A stretch of DNA of 64,000 nt from Cycas panzhihuaensis (lineage: Eukaryota; Cycadophyta). The DNA lies in NCBI GenBank assembly GCA_023213395.1, contig CM041465.1:79181741-79245740 (forward strand). Reading direction: 5' to 3'. Within the stretch, counting starts at the first letter, position 1. Every line of letters starts with the position of its first letter. Below are positions 33,501 to 43,870 of the stretch, piece by piece. Under the pieces are notes generated by a model that was not told the origin of the DNA, did not search any database, and worked only from the letters and a program-made list of their open reading frames with translations. A program made the translations under genes and the position numbers.

Positions 33501-34620
33501 TCTTGACAAGTGGTTTGCACCCGATGTCGATCTTCTTGTTTCTTGTAGTTTTATTGAACTTGATACAAGATTTGTTGAACCTTTTTATGAAGTTGAGAGA
33601 GATGATCTATGAAGTTGATAGCTTTTTGTTGCTCCTTGTCTTCATATTGAGTGACTGGGTGAGGTAACGTCATAGGTAATTCGTAAGGAGCTGGAGGTTG
33701 GAATCCATAGAAAACCTTGAAGGGGGAATGTCCTCTGGATCAATGAAAGGCCCTGTTGTAGCTATGTTGAATGTGGTGGAGATGGGTATCCCATTGTTTG
33801 GTGTGGTATTGATAGATCTTGAGAGCTTGGACCAATGTTCGGTTAACTACCTCTGTCTGACCATCTGTTTGAGGATGGAAGGATGTGGAGAATTTTAGTT
33901 GACATCCCAGTATCTTCTATAATGAATGCCAAAAATGGCTTAGGAGTTAATCCAAAATATGTCCAGACATGTTGAAAGAATAGAGTAGAAGTTTGAGTCG
34001 CTATAATGTCCTTCTTACAAGGAATAAAGATGGCCATCTTGGAAATCCTGCATACAATGACAAAAATACAGTCATTGCCCTTCTATATAGTTGGAAGGCC
34101 ACTAACAAAGTCCATTGAGATTGATTCCCAGGGCCTAGAGGGAACTGGTAAAGGTTGGTATAGTCCCCTAGTTCTATTGGAATTCTTCGATTGGTTGTAG
34201 AGAAAACATTGTTGTATATAGGCTTGCACCATATTTTGCATGGTACACCAAAAGAAATACCTTTGTAGATGTTGTAAGGTCCTGTGTGTTCCAAAATGGC
34301 CACTATATGAGGAAGAATGGGCCTCCTTTAAGAGTTGTTGTCGTGGGGCACCTGCAGGAACACAAAGTTTACCTAACTTGTATAGTAGTCCATCTCGGAG
34401 ATAATAGTCTTGGAAAGGTGTACAGTCGATGATGGTCAGCTGTTGAAGTGCTTCAACAATTGGTTTGAAATGTGGATCTTCTTTGTATAAATCTTTCCAA
34501 TCGGCATAAGAGACCAGGTGATTATCCAATAGTGCAGGTAGTGCCACTGTCAGTTGTCTACTAAGAAAGTCAACAACCTTATTTGTCGCTCCCTTTTTGT
34601 ATTTGATGACAATATTAAAT
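33501..34620 (-). pseudogene. Chr-5 integrase
   Basis: The frame 34694-34083 (minus) holds the RNase H tail, then the zinc domain (EAHSSSYSGHFGTHRTLQHL, CFLYNQSKN) and the core start WESISMDFVSGLP. The rest of the core is in other frames near 33850-34050. The first catalytic Asp is intact. Confidence 0.82.
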
Positions 34621-34984
34621 TGTTGCACATGTGAAGCCAACTTGAGATGATGATGTTCTTCGATCTTCGTTTGCTCAAGACGAAGAGATGCCAATATTTG
34701 AGGGCATGTATAAGAGCATAAAATTCTTTATCACAAGTGCTAAAATTCCTTTTGGCTTGTGAGGAGGCTTCAGAATGGTATGCAGTGGGATGTCCTCCCT
34801 ACTTAAGTACAATGTCCATAACAAATTGAGAAGCGTCGATCTCCAATTCAAAAGGAAGGTGTTCACCTGGTAGTCAGTACAGGTGTCGTGCAAAGAGCGA
34901 CCTTTAATTTTTGGAAGGCTGATTCTACTTCCATCGTCCAGAGGAACTCCTTGGTACTATTCGTCAAGGTATGAAGTGGATGTG
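34621..34984 (-). pseudogene. Chr-5 RNase H
   Basis: Minus-strand pieces LPFELEIDASQFVMDIVL, then FYALIHALKYWHL and HHHLKLASHVQQFNIVIKYKKG, the standard gypsy RNase H order, with a frameshift near 34690. Confidence 0.75.
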
Positions 34985-35812
34985 CTATGCTAGAAAAATG
35001 TTGAATGAACTTTCGATAGCAATTGACGCTTCCCAAAAAGCTTTTAAAAGCTCTGCTAGGTTATTGGGTGTGGGCCGGTCTTTGATGACTTGTACTTTGG
35101 CAGGGTCAGCTGAAATGCCAGAGGTGCTTATTGTATATCCCAGGTAAGAAATAGATTCTTGTCCAAAGGCACATTTTTTAAGCTTGGCCTTAAGTTGATG
35201 CTGTTGGAGGAGAGAGAGGACCATGCCCACATGTTGTTGATGTTCCTGGAGGGTTTTACGAAAGGTTAGAATGTCATCCAAATACACAATTATAACTTTC
35301 CCAAGATGAGGCCGAAAGATGTCATTAATAAGCCTCTTGAATGTGGTTGGTGCATTGGTCAACCCAAAGGGCATGACAAGCCACTCATATAACCCATGTT
35401 GGGTTTTAAACGTTGTCTTCCATGTGTCTCGTGCATCCATTCGGATTTGGCGGTAGCTTGAAGTTAAGTCGATTTTGGAGAAGTACTTAGCCCCATGTAG
35501 CTGATCTAATAGGTCATCGATCTGAGGTAGAGGATACCTATTTTTTATAATAATTTTATTTAATGCCCTGTAATCAATGCATAGTCTTCATTCATAATCC
35601 TTTTCAGGAATAAGGATTGTAGACCCACAAGGTGAACTGCTCAGTTGAATTTTGCCTTCTTCAATCAGCTGGCCCAATTGTTTTTCAAGTTTAGCCTTTG
35701 CAATAGGAGTGGCCTTGTAGGCAGCTTGGTTAGGTAAGGCAGCACCTAGTGTTAAGTCAATAGTATGCTGAATTTCCCATATGGGGGGAAGCCCCTTAGG
35801 CTCATAGAACAC
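34985..35812 (-). pseudogene. Chr-5 reverse transcriptase
   Basis: Minus-strand: LPPIWEIQHTIDLTLGAALP, SSSPCGSTILIPEKD, then a stop, LCIDYRALNK, ATKY-type [35 protein letters not shown] and catalytic VIIVYLDDIL near 35285. The frame 35440-34985 is open for 151 codons. The Y-L-D-D box is intact. Confidence 0.9.
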
Positions 35813-36290
35813 ATTGTATATGCATCCAAAAAGTTTTTTATTACAACAGGTGGAATTTTTTTACAATTTTCATCTTGGGCCTGACATATGATGCACAGTG
35901 CCATTGATTTAGCAATATTGACTTGCTTAACAACTTGCTTCCCTGTGAGCAATGTGATCTTAGCGGTTAGGGAAGACAATTTATATGCCTTCCCATCCTT
36001 GTGGAGCATATAAGTGTTATTGTAACTGTCATAGAGAGCTCGACGGTCATGTTGATAGTGGCGGCCAAGAAGAAGATTACTACAATCCATGGGAGTGACA
36101 TCACATTCCACCATGTCAATTAGAGGGGAATGGAAAAAGTTACCATGCAAAGATGATCGATTACTGTTGGCTGCCCATTTGCAGTAACCCATCCAAGAGC
36201 ATAGGGCTAAGGGTGAGGTCTTGTAGGTAGTTGCACAATGTTTATGAGCTGTTTAGAGACCAAATTCTTCATGCTACCATTGTCAAGTAC
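35813..36290 (-). pseudogene. Chr-5 aspartic protease
   Basis: The active-site region reads CVLDNGSMKNLVS near 36285-36247 (D-S-G changed to D-N-G). The C-terminal part is MVECDVTPMDCSNLLLGRHYQHDR with the LLG-R hallmark, open from 36192. Confidence 0.75.
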
Positions 36291-36299
36291 GCAAATTGC

Positions 36300-36594
36300 T
36301 ATTCGATCCTTGATTTGGCAATTATGCATGAAGAGTTGTTTGAGGTCTTGAGCCGTTTACTCCTTAGTCATGAGTACCAAGCTGGGATCTGGAGTTTCGA
36401 GATTGGCCAATATGATGGTATATGTAGATTTTGTTGGAAGAATAGAATCCTCTTGAACTTTCTCAAATTGAAGCTCCACAATCAAAGTTTTCTTTTGTTG
36501 TGCTTGACATTCTGCATCTGCGTGTCCCGGCATCTTGTGCAAGGTGCAAAATTTACGAGGGCCACTTAGAGGACGTTTGGTGGTTGTTGACTTA
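36300..36594 (-). pseudogene. gag: Chr-5 gag C-terminus with zinc knuckle
   Basis: KRPLSGPRKFCTLHKMPGHADAEC near 36580-36510, a knuckle of form C-x3-H-x4-H-x4-C, followed by an acidic link to protease. It is separated from the rest of gag by the solo LTR. Confidence 0.72.
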
Positions 36595-37477
36595 GAATAT
36601 CTCACTACACTCGTGAGATAGGTATACTTGTCAAGGTAACACAGGTAGCCTAGTCTAGGATATAGTCAACATATTCATCCACATAGATCACACAGATTTA
36701 TTCACAATTCCACACAATCATGTCACAGTTTACACACAGCAATACAGTAATCAGCACATATTCAACATCAAATCTTCATAAAACACATAGAATCCACATT
36801 TCCACGTAACTCTTCTTTTATTAAGCAATAAGTCTTTGTACAAAAGGTGCTGGAATGCATTCCCTATGCATTCCAACCCCATACACTGCTATTGTCACAT
36901 GCATACCCGGAAGGTACACATCATTATACACTGCTTTGTGCCGTTGTCATGTGTACTGGCTTCCATACCATTGAGTGTCTGAATACTTGGCTCTCACCCT
37001 TGAGAGTATGCCATAGGATTGAATCACTCAACTTTCACACTGGAATGGTCCTCAAAGCATCATTAAATATGTCCCTTTGATGCCTTTTGGGTGAAAGGTT
37101 ATGACCCAAAGTCATAACCATACCATTTTGTCACTAAGGTACCCTTTCACTTTACACATGATTAAGTCTCCTTAATGGTGTCTTTTTTGATGTGTACATC
37201 CATACATATGTCCTTTTGGGTTAACGTCATTATTTCTGGGTGCCTTTGGGTTAGATCTGTCCATATGTACCTTGTTGTCTGCTAGTGTACCGAAAATGGT
37301 ATACACCCTGTAATGCGTACGTTTTTGGTATGCATCTATCATACGTACCCAAATTGCATGTTTTCCACCTTTTTCCACTATGCGTACCTTTGTACGGTTC
37401 GTACTTGCATTCCTCTAGTCAATACAAGCCTGTATTCCGTCTTCCTCAAAGTCCATGTGTCAAAATATGTCCCAACA
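36595..37477 (-). repeat. Solo LTR inside Chr-5 gag
   Basis: 883 bp, TGTTGACTTAGAAT to TGTCCCAACA. The flanks GTGGT (36590-36594) and GTGAT (37478-37482) agree at four of five bases, and the Chr-5 gag frame (MRSP, then TTKRPLSG) can be read straight across. The TGTTGACTT start and the cattcc-type motifs relate it to the Glu-family LTRs. No body is present, as expected after LTR-LTR recombination. The strand is inferred from that similarity. Confidence 0.75.
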
Positions 37478-38350
37478 GTGATCTCATGGGGGGAGTTGTG
37501 AAGTACCCATTGCCAAGCATTGAGGAGGTGGATTTTAGAGGTAGAAGTTGTGACAAATGGCCGTGGTCACTTTTTCATTTTAGCTTCTATTTTGAGTGCT
37601 AGGTGGAATGCGTCCTTCAACGTAGGAATTTGGAGAAGTTCCATCTCTTGTTAGAGATGGCTATACAATCCCCCGATGAACTTTAGCTTGTGTATCTCAT
37701 TCGGATCATTATTTTCCAGCTGAATGTACAATTTGAGAAATTCATCTATGAACTGTTGCACAGATTAGCCCAACATTTGGCGTAGATGCAACCATTTCTT
37801 AGGGAGATCCTCCCAATATCCTAATGGATAGAACTGCCCCGTAATTATTGTTTTAAAAGCATCCCAAGTGCGCACATTATTTTGCCTGTTATAGGCCTGC
37901 CACTAGGTTAATCCTTGTTCAGATAGATGAGCTTCTACTACTAGGATTTTCTGTTGTTCCGTCAAATGCTGCATCCTGAAATACGCTTCTAGGCTACAAA
38001 CCCAATCGCCTAGCTTGTTGGGATTGAGGGTGCCATCAAAGAAGGGTATGGAGATCTTCGCATCTAGTTTGGACTAAGGTTGTTAAAGGGGAACCGTAGA
38101 AGGCACATGGTGTTGTTGTTGTTGCATTAGTTGTTAAAACATTGCCATCATGTTGTTCATTAGGGAATGTTTGAATGCTTGAGATTCCTGTCTCTGATCT
38201 CTCAACTCTTGAATCAAAATTTCATATATCTCTAGTTGAGATTGACCCTGTTGAGAGGCAATAAGTTATCGAGGGGAATTGTTCTATTGCTCTTATGCCA
38301 TTGAAGTCGGGTACACTTGCCTAAACAAGGCTTACAGCAATATGCCCACA
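37478..38350 (-). pseudogene. gag: Chr-5 gag N-terminal part
   Basis: Minus strand from about 38300: Gln-rich and hydrophobic stretches, then the Gag core near 38050-37700 (TKLDAKISIPFFDGTLNPNK-type start, W-V-C-S-L-E, then a WEDLPKKWLHLRQML-like piece). Several stops (for example at about 37904 and 37764). The core tryptophans are recognisable. Confidence 0.65.
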
Positions 38351-39021
38351 ATACAAGAGAGAGATTTTTTTTTTAAATAAAAAGGAAATTTTCAATAAGA
38401 AAGGAGAGATACAAAGAAAATACAATGACAATAGTTTATAGAGGACTTTCTTGAATAGTGCAGATCAACACCTATAGACTACGGACTGTTGTACGAGTCA
38501 AGAATGAGACAAAAATTAACTTTCTTGAAAAAGGCTGAAACTAGAGCCAAAAGATAGATCTCGGTGAGAGGATTCCAGATCTATGCTTGAATTTTTGATC
38601 AGATGATTCTTTGAGGAGAAAAAAGCCATTCAAAACCTCAGTTGGTAGTAAGGGTTTTCTGAACCTTTTGCTCGTTGCTCTCCGCACTTGTGACGAAGGC
38701 TGACATGTCATATACCGATGGAAAGATCTTTCTGAGAGCTTTAATTTGATGCCTAATTTGCTTATTTTGATGATCATATGAGAAGAAATGAATAGAAGAA
38801 GCTCCACGTGGGCAACCATTGGTTTTCTTTAGATTTAGGACAAACGGTTGAGAATTTGACTTCATGCCTTTGGACAAAGTTGAAGATCTCAGTGAGTTTC
38901 ACCAACCCACAAAATTTCAACCGATTCTGAGTAGGTTAAAAAAATGATCCATATGACCATACGGATTGGTCCGTACAACTATACGAAAATCTTACTTCGG
39001 AGTAAATTCATAAGGTAGCCC
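38351..39021 (-). other. Chr-5 leader
   Basis: About 670 bp between primer site and gag on the minus strand. No conserved frame. The open frames 38541-38877 are not recognised. Confidence 0.45.
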
Positions 39022-39033
39022 GCTCTGATATCA
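39022..39033 (-). promoter_or_regulatory. tRNA-iMet primer binding site of Chr-5
   Basis: Minus-strand TGATATCAGAGC, 11 of 12 bases of the standard iMet site, five bases from the LTR. Confidence 0.65.
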
Positions 39034-39038
39034 ATTAA

Positions 39039-39311
39039 TGTGAGAACATCAAAGGGACAAAGGAGAAAATATGAATAGGTAATCACCCAATGAAAATAAC
39101 TCCAAGAACAAGAATGCCCATTCCAAAGAATTCGTAAGATACATATACATGAATGAGATAGCTGCATGCTAGACACATGTCGTTCATGCATAATGTGCAT
39201 TCCTTACTGCTAAAAACTGATACATTATTCTAAAAATCTTAAGTATAATGAAAGAATAAAAGAATATGGTGTGTTAGGAATTAATCCTAAGGGTTTAATG
39301 AGGACTCATTA
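39039..39311 (-). repeat. 5-prime LTR of Chr-5
   Basis: 273 bp partner of 32775-33060. It ends CTCATTA where its partner ends CTCATCA, a C to T change at the terminus. Confidence 0.78.
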
Positions 39312-39600
39312 GAAAACAAGACAAAAGGCATGGCATGACTGTCACCTTAGATGCCCTTAGTTCGAAGAAGGGGAACAAGTCCTATTATACGACAGTAAAT
39401 TCCACACCCATCCTACGAAACTGAATCCGTGATGGTTGGGACCCTACCAAATGGAAAAGATCTATCAGAACAAATCAATTTAATTGTAAGACATGAGTGG
39501 TTATAAGCTGCCTACCCTAGTCAATGGCAGTCGATTAAAGAAATATCATCATTGAGCACACACCTCTAGTATGAATCAACTGGATGCACAATACGTGTTG
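39312..39600 (+). pseudogene. Glu-2 integrase C-terminus
   Basis: The frame resumes with KAWHDCHLRCP, FEEGEQVLLYDSKFHTHPTKL, WLGPYQMEKIYQN, DMSGYKLPTLVNGSRLKKYHH. This is the GPY/F-type tail without a chromodomain. It matches the Glu-1 fragment at 16740-17010 closely. Confidence 0.88.
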
Positions 39601-40135
39601 CGTGAAGTTGTGGACAACTAAAGTTGTCATAGTATCGGCACCACAACTCTACACCAATACATAAACATAAAAATCCATACAAAAAAACTAAAAAACGGAG
39701 AAAATCTAAACGTAACTCACAAAAATCATACATCTAGACAAAAGTCCAAGAAAATTACATCTTGCATCCTAAGTTTGGAATGTAACCAGGTAAAAGGAAC
39801 TAGCAGAAGAGGATATGTTCCTCATAGGGAACAAAAGAAATAGAAACTAGCCAGAAAGAGGAACTGTTCCAAAATTAGAATGGATTGAAGCACATGCGTT
39901 TCCAAACAGGAATGAGACCCAAACAAATGGAAAAAAGTGCATTATAAGTGCTGAAACTCTACAGTTATTCCACCATTCAAACGCACAGAGGAATGGAAAG
40001 AGTTACAGCCCCAAGGAGAAACAGCCAGCTCAACCATCCAAACCAGGGAACGCATGTCCAACAGAAAGGTGTAAGTCCCTCAAAAGATTCATTGTTAAGT
40101 TTTGTTTTTTTCCATACATTCCCTCCAACTACAGA
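39601..40135 (+). other. Glu-2 noncoding region after integrase
   Basis: About 535 bp with several GGAATG, GGAAC and CATTCC motifs. It is related to the minus strand of Glu-1 (about 16550-16130). No frame. It precedes the extra 3-prime ORF. Confidence 0.6.
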
Positions 40136-40681
40136 ATGAGGATTATAGGGATCTAGGAGAACTACTTACCAAAACTCTAAGGGGAATTTGAGGAGTTACC
40201 AGATAGTTTTGGAGAAAAAATCAAACAAGCTAGATGGGAGGATTTTGTTATCATGCCTCCTCTGTATTGGGATCTAGAAATGATGGAGGAGATCATCATA
40301 ACTATCAAATGGAATAGGGAGAAGGTAAAAATAGATGTGGAAGCTATCCTTGTGGTTACAAGGTTATCTAATGAAGGAGAAACCCCTGCAGTGACGAAGA
40401 AATCAAAAGTAGACAGGGAGACATGGGCAAGGGAACTTTGTGCCCTAGACACTCAAGTTTATTCCGGGGGCATCAGAATTATGGATATGGCAAATAAGAA
40501 GTTACAGCGGGCTGCCAAAATTCTAGTGTCCAAATTTCTTTCAAAACAAAAGCATACATACATTCCTGGAGGGTTAGTCCCCCTACTTTTAGCATTACGA
40601 GAGGGGGCTAAGATGAACTGGTGTGAATTCTTGGCTAACAACATTGAGCAGTAGTTAGGGGAACTTCAAAACCTAAATTAG
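40136..40681 (+). pseudogene. Extra 3-prime reading frame of Glu-2, function unknown
   Basis: From ATG 40136 one phase runs about 180 codons with stops only at 40154, 40178 and 40652. The stretch 40181-40651 is fully open (EFEELPDSFGEKIKQARWED; later RETWARELCALDTQ, LQRAAKILVSKFLSKQ, YIPGGLVPLLLALREGAKMNWCEFL). It is rich in charged residues and predicted helices, and has no signal peptide or membrane segment, so it does not look like an envelope protein. The first 25 codons align in phase with Glu-1 at 16120. It lies after integrase, outside gag-pol. A distant link to plant-transposon accessory proteins is possible, but I do not recognise the family. Confidence 0.65.
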
Positions 40682-40699
40682 AAACCCCAGCATTTTTTA

Positions 40700-41880
40700 T
40701 TAACCCTAGAAATTTGAATGTTTGTGGTGTGCGTGTCTCCCCAGTGATGGTTTAAAGTGATATCTGAACATTGTCCAGGTTTGTATTCAATAGCTCTTCT
40801 ATCTGGGCTTCATCTTCTTGGACCAATGCTTCCTCTTCTATAATTTCTTCCTCAGTTTTGTCAGAGAGGGTTTCTTCTTCATTATTCATCATAAGCATCT
40901 TCTTAGGAGGGCATCTATATTCCCAATTATACTTTCCTCCACAACGAAAACATGTTCCATTCTTGATGTGCTCTACTCTTGATATTTGTTCATCGTTTTT
41001 CTCCCCTATAGGAGCACCAACTTTAGTTCCAGACTACTTCCAATTTAGTATAAACTACTCACTGGGAGGTCTCTGAAGCTTGGTTTGACAAACAAAACTT
41101 TGTCTTCCTTCTCTGAATTTTGCTTCAATGTTCTTGGCATAGCAAATGGCATCAATAAGGAAGCTAACCTCCATGGTATTTAGTCGATACCTAATATTTC
41201 CTCTAAGATTGGCTATGTATACTTTTACAAGATGTGGTTCACTGATATGGGCATCCACCATACTGTGTAGGGCTTGGAACTGCTCAGTATAAGATTGCAC
41301 CATACCGACCTGCTATAATCTGGTAAGTTGAGAAAAATAATATGTTTTCATTGTATCTTCATATTGCTTGAATAGAGACTTCTTAAAAAAAATCTAGTTG
41401 TAGTGGATTGTTCCCTCGTAATTCCTTTGCCGCCAGTGAAAAAATTGTAAGGCTTTTCCATGCAAGTGTAGGGCTGCAACCACCAATTTCTCCTTATTGG
41501 TTAAAGGGGTGGTTTTGAAGTAGACCTCTATCTGCGTCACCCAACTATAAATATCTTGGGATTTATTTGGGTCAAAATTTTCTAGTTGAAATTTAGTTTC
41601 CTCAAGACCAAGCCCAATCTGACCTTCTAAATATTCCTCTTCTTTAGCTTCGCTTTGAGGTCCAAAATCGTTTTTTGGAGCCAATAGAATATCATGAATT
41701 TGTTATAGATCTTATTTTAATTCCCTGTATTGATTCTGCATTAACGTGATACTATTATCCAATTGGTCCATCCATTTCCATCCAATTGGTCCATCCCTCG
41801 ATTCCCTGAGAAGCCTGGAGAACCATTTTTCTTGTCATGGTTTTTCTTAACCTTAACTATGTTTTATGGGAAAAAATTTT
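40700..41880 (-). pseudogene. gag: Chr-1 gag
   Basis: Minus strand: FQLENFDPNKSQDIYSWVTQIEVYF and LVVAALHLHGKALQFFHW (41590-41410), then YTEQFQALHSMVD, VYIANLRGNIRYRL, YAKNIEAKFRE (41300-41120), a knuckle CFRCGGKYNWEYRC near 40975-40934 in which His is replaced by Tyr, and an acidic tail. Stops at 41054 and elsewhere. Typical chromoviral Gag. Confidence 0.82.
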
Positions 41881-41928
41881 CTCAGATCTTTTCTTGTAGA
41901 AACACGCCAAATAACCGCTTTGAATGAA

Positions 41929-41940
41929 GCTTTGACACCA
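41929..41940 (-). promoter_or_regulatory. Primer binding site of Chr-1
   Basis: Minus-strand TGGTGTCAAAGC, 10 of 12 bases of the iMet site. Confidence 0.6.
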
Positions 41941-41942
41941 CT

Positions 41943-42501
41943 TGTAGCGACACCAAGGAATCTCTTAAACGGAAATGAACAAAACAAAGAAAATACACAC
42001 AATAATACCTCCTCTACTACTGTTATAAATGTAAATATGCAAGAAAATACTGACCAAAAATACAAGGAATATGTGATATTTCTTCTTATGGATACAATTT
42101 AGATATACAAGATTATATTGATCTAGAATACAACATGTATGTGATAATATTGAATAAATATTAAGTACAACTTACAGTGATGTCCCTTCTTACAACTGCC
42201 CTCTTCAAGGCGAGGTTCCCTCCTAGATACTGCAGCCCTAGGGCCGAAATATGGAAGCCAAACTATTCACCGTGATGCCCTAGAATGAAGTCCCAAAGGT
42301 CATTAAATAGGCAGTCAAATGGTCCCTATAAGTCGGCGAGAATGCAGACATAAAGTGGAGTTTATTCTATCCTATAAAGTCGACTCAAACCACTCTAAGA
42401 AGTTGGCCAGAATAAGAATAATAAGAGTACATTTTGAGCCCTATATTAAGGTCGGTTCCCCTAGGGTGAGGGAGGTCAGCTAGACTGATGGAGTTGTTAT
42501 A
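41943..42501 (-). repeat. 5-prime LTR of Chr-1
   Basis: TGTAGCGACACC to GAGTTGTTATA (an ACA end with a C to T change). It shares ggccgaaat and cttcaaggcgaggttccctcc blocks with the Chr-3 and Chr-4 LTRs. Confidence 0.75.
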
Positions 42502-43150
42502 GTAAGCTATACTCATATTTAATTTTGTTCACACTAATTTGAATAGATGCTGCCAAAAATGGCTTGTGAACTTTGGATCCCGATCATTAACTATAATTTT
42601 GGAAAGTCCATGTAGATGATGTATCTCCTTCATGTATATCTTTGCTATTTGACTTGCTTTTGTTATTGATTGTGTGCCTCTCAAATTCACGTATTTAGTT
42701 AGCTTGTCTACTATGACAAAGATGGTGTCTTTCCCTTCAAATCCTGGGAGTCCCACGATAAAGTCCATTGAAATTTCTTCCCATTTTTGATGCAGAATGG
42801 GTAATGGTTATATCAGTCCTAGACATTTTACGCATTCATTCTTATTTCATGGGCAAGAATCGAATTTGGATATATACTTGAGGACATCCGCTTTCAATCC
42901 CTTCCAATAAAAAGAATTTTGTACCTTCTGGTGTGTTTTATCTATTCTTGTATGTCTTGTTGTTGGCACCAAGTGAGCTTATTCTAATATGACCTTCTTT
43001 AATTTGGAAGTTGTTGGGATAAATATCTTCCCCTTCCTCAAAATTAATTCTCCTTGTAATTCAAATTTGGAAGGCTTTTGGTCCTTAATCTCTTCTAATA
43101 TCTTCTGTGAAGGTGGATCGATCTTATATTCCTCGATTAATTCTCGAGTC
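42502..43150 (-). pseudogene. Chr-2 integrase, truncated
   Basis: MDFIVGLPGFEGKDTIFVIVDKLTKYVNL (first Asp) and [19 protein letters not shown] (second Asp) at 42768-42529, ending at ...NMSIAY before the Glu-bearing segment, where the Chr-1 LTR begins. The zinc domain is readable near 43000-42850. Confidence 0.82.
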
Positions 43151-43870
43151 CAGCTGAGTGTGGCTATTGATATTCCTTTCGGCGAAACTTCTTCATTGTT
43201 GTCCTCACGTAGTCTTGAGAGAGCATGTACAATGACATTCTCTTTAACCTTCTTGTATACTATATTGAAGTCAAAGGTTTAGTACTTTTTGACCCATTTC
43301 TATTGTTTGTCCAACAGTGTCTTCTGATTTAAGAAATATTTGAGACTGTCATGATCTATCCGAATTATAAACTTATTCCCTAATAAGTACTGCCACCATT
43401 GGTGTATGGCATGCATGATCGCTAACATTTCTTTGTCATAAACAGGTTTGACCTTCTCCCTGTTATTTAACTTCCTGCTTTCATAAGCAATTGGTCATTC
43501 ATTTTGAATTAGTACTACCCCTATTATGAATCTTGAAGCATCGCATTCTAAAATGAATGGTTGTGAAAAATCTGGTGTTGCTAGAATTGGAGCCATGACC
43601 ATCGCCTTCTTCAGTTCTTCGAAAGCACTCTCTGCTCATGGATTCCATACAAAAGCATCCTTTTTTGTAAGGTCCATTAATGGGGATACAATGTGGGCAT
43701 ATCCTTTTTTGAATTTCCAAAGAAATCCTACTGCTCCCAAGAAACTCCTTACTCCTATCACAATTTTCGGTACTAGCCAATTAATAACGACTTGAATCTT
43801 TTTTAAATCTATCTTTATTCCTTCCTTTGTGATAACATGGCCTACATATTCCAATTCTTCTTTCCCAAAC
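43151..43870 (-). pseudogene. Chr-2 RNase H and RT tether
   Basis: [46 protein letters not shown] (43770-43640), then the RNase H pieces FILECDASRFIIGVVL, KLNNREKVKPVYDKEMLAIMHAI and KYFLNQKTL to about 43310, across frames. Confidence 0.8.

Larger units (their letters stand above)
32775..39311 (-). mobile_element. Chr-5: Ty3 chromovirus-like element inside Glu-2 integrase
   Basis: LTR-like ends at 32775-33060 and 39039-39311 (TGTGA...CTCATCA, the last one CTCATTA) enclose a minus-strand body: primer site, gag, protease, RT, RNase H, integrase and a chromodomain-like end. Flanks GAGAT and GAAAA match only three of five bases, so the duplication has decayed. Glu-2 integrase resumes on the far side, which proves nesting. 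Its gag carries an inserted solo LTR at 36595-37477, making a three-layer nest. RT is open for long stretches, but stops are present. Confidence 0.85.
25416..40690 (+). mobile_element. Glu-2: tRNA-Glu-primed Ty3/gypsy element, interrupted by Chr-5
   Basis: A 728-bp LTR (25416-26143) and a tRNA-Glu primer site precede gag (from 26286), four zinc knuckles, protease, a Gag-like spacer, RT, RNase H and integrase. Integrase is cut at 32774 by Chr-5 and resumes at 39312, followed by a noncoding stretch and an extra open frame (40136-40681). No 3-prime LTR follows: at about 40690-40700 the sequence changes to Chr-1 gag-protease DNA. RT-RNase H-integrase order places it in Ty3/gypsy. The lack of a chromodomain and the FLDD and VNG-x-RLKKY motifs fit the non-chromoviral (Tat/Athila-like) side. 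It is the fullest copy of the family here, though every domain has stops. Confidence 0.92.
40700..42501 (-). mobile_element. Chr-1: truncated chromovirus (5-prime LTR and gag)
   Basis: A 559-bp LTR (41943-42501) with iMet primer site, gag, and the very start of protease, all minus strand. At about 40700 it meets the end of Glu-2. At 42502 the LTR abuts integrase of Chr-2, so Chr-1 probably inserted into Chr-2. RT, integrase and 3-prime LTR are absent. Confidence 0.8.

Noticed and set aside
40253-40654. Envelope-like gene after integrase
   Set aside because: Position fits env, but I see no signal peptide, transmembrane helix or Cys pattern. Kept only as an extra frame of unknown function.
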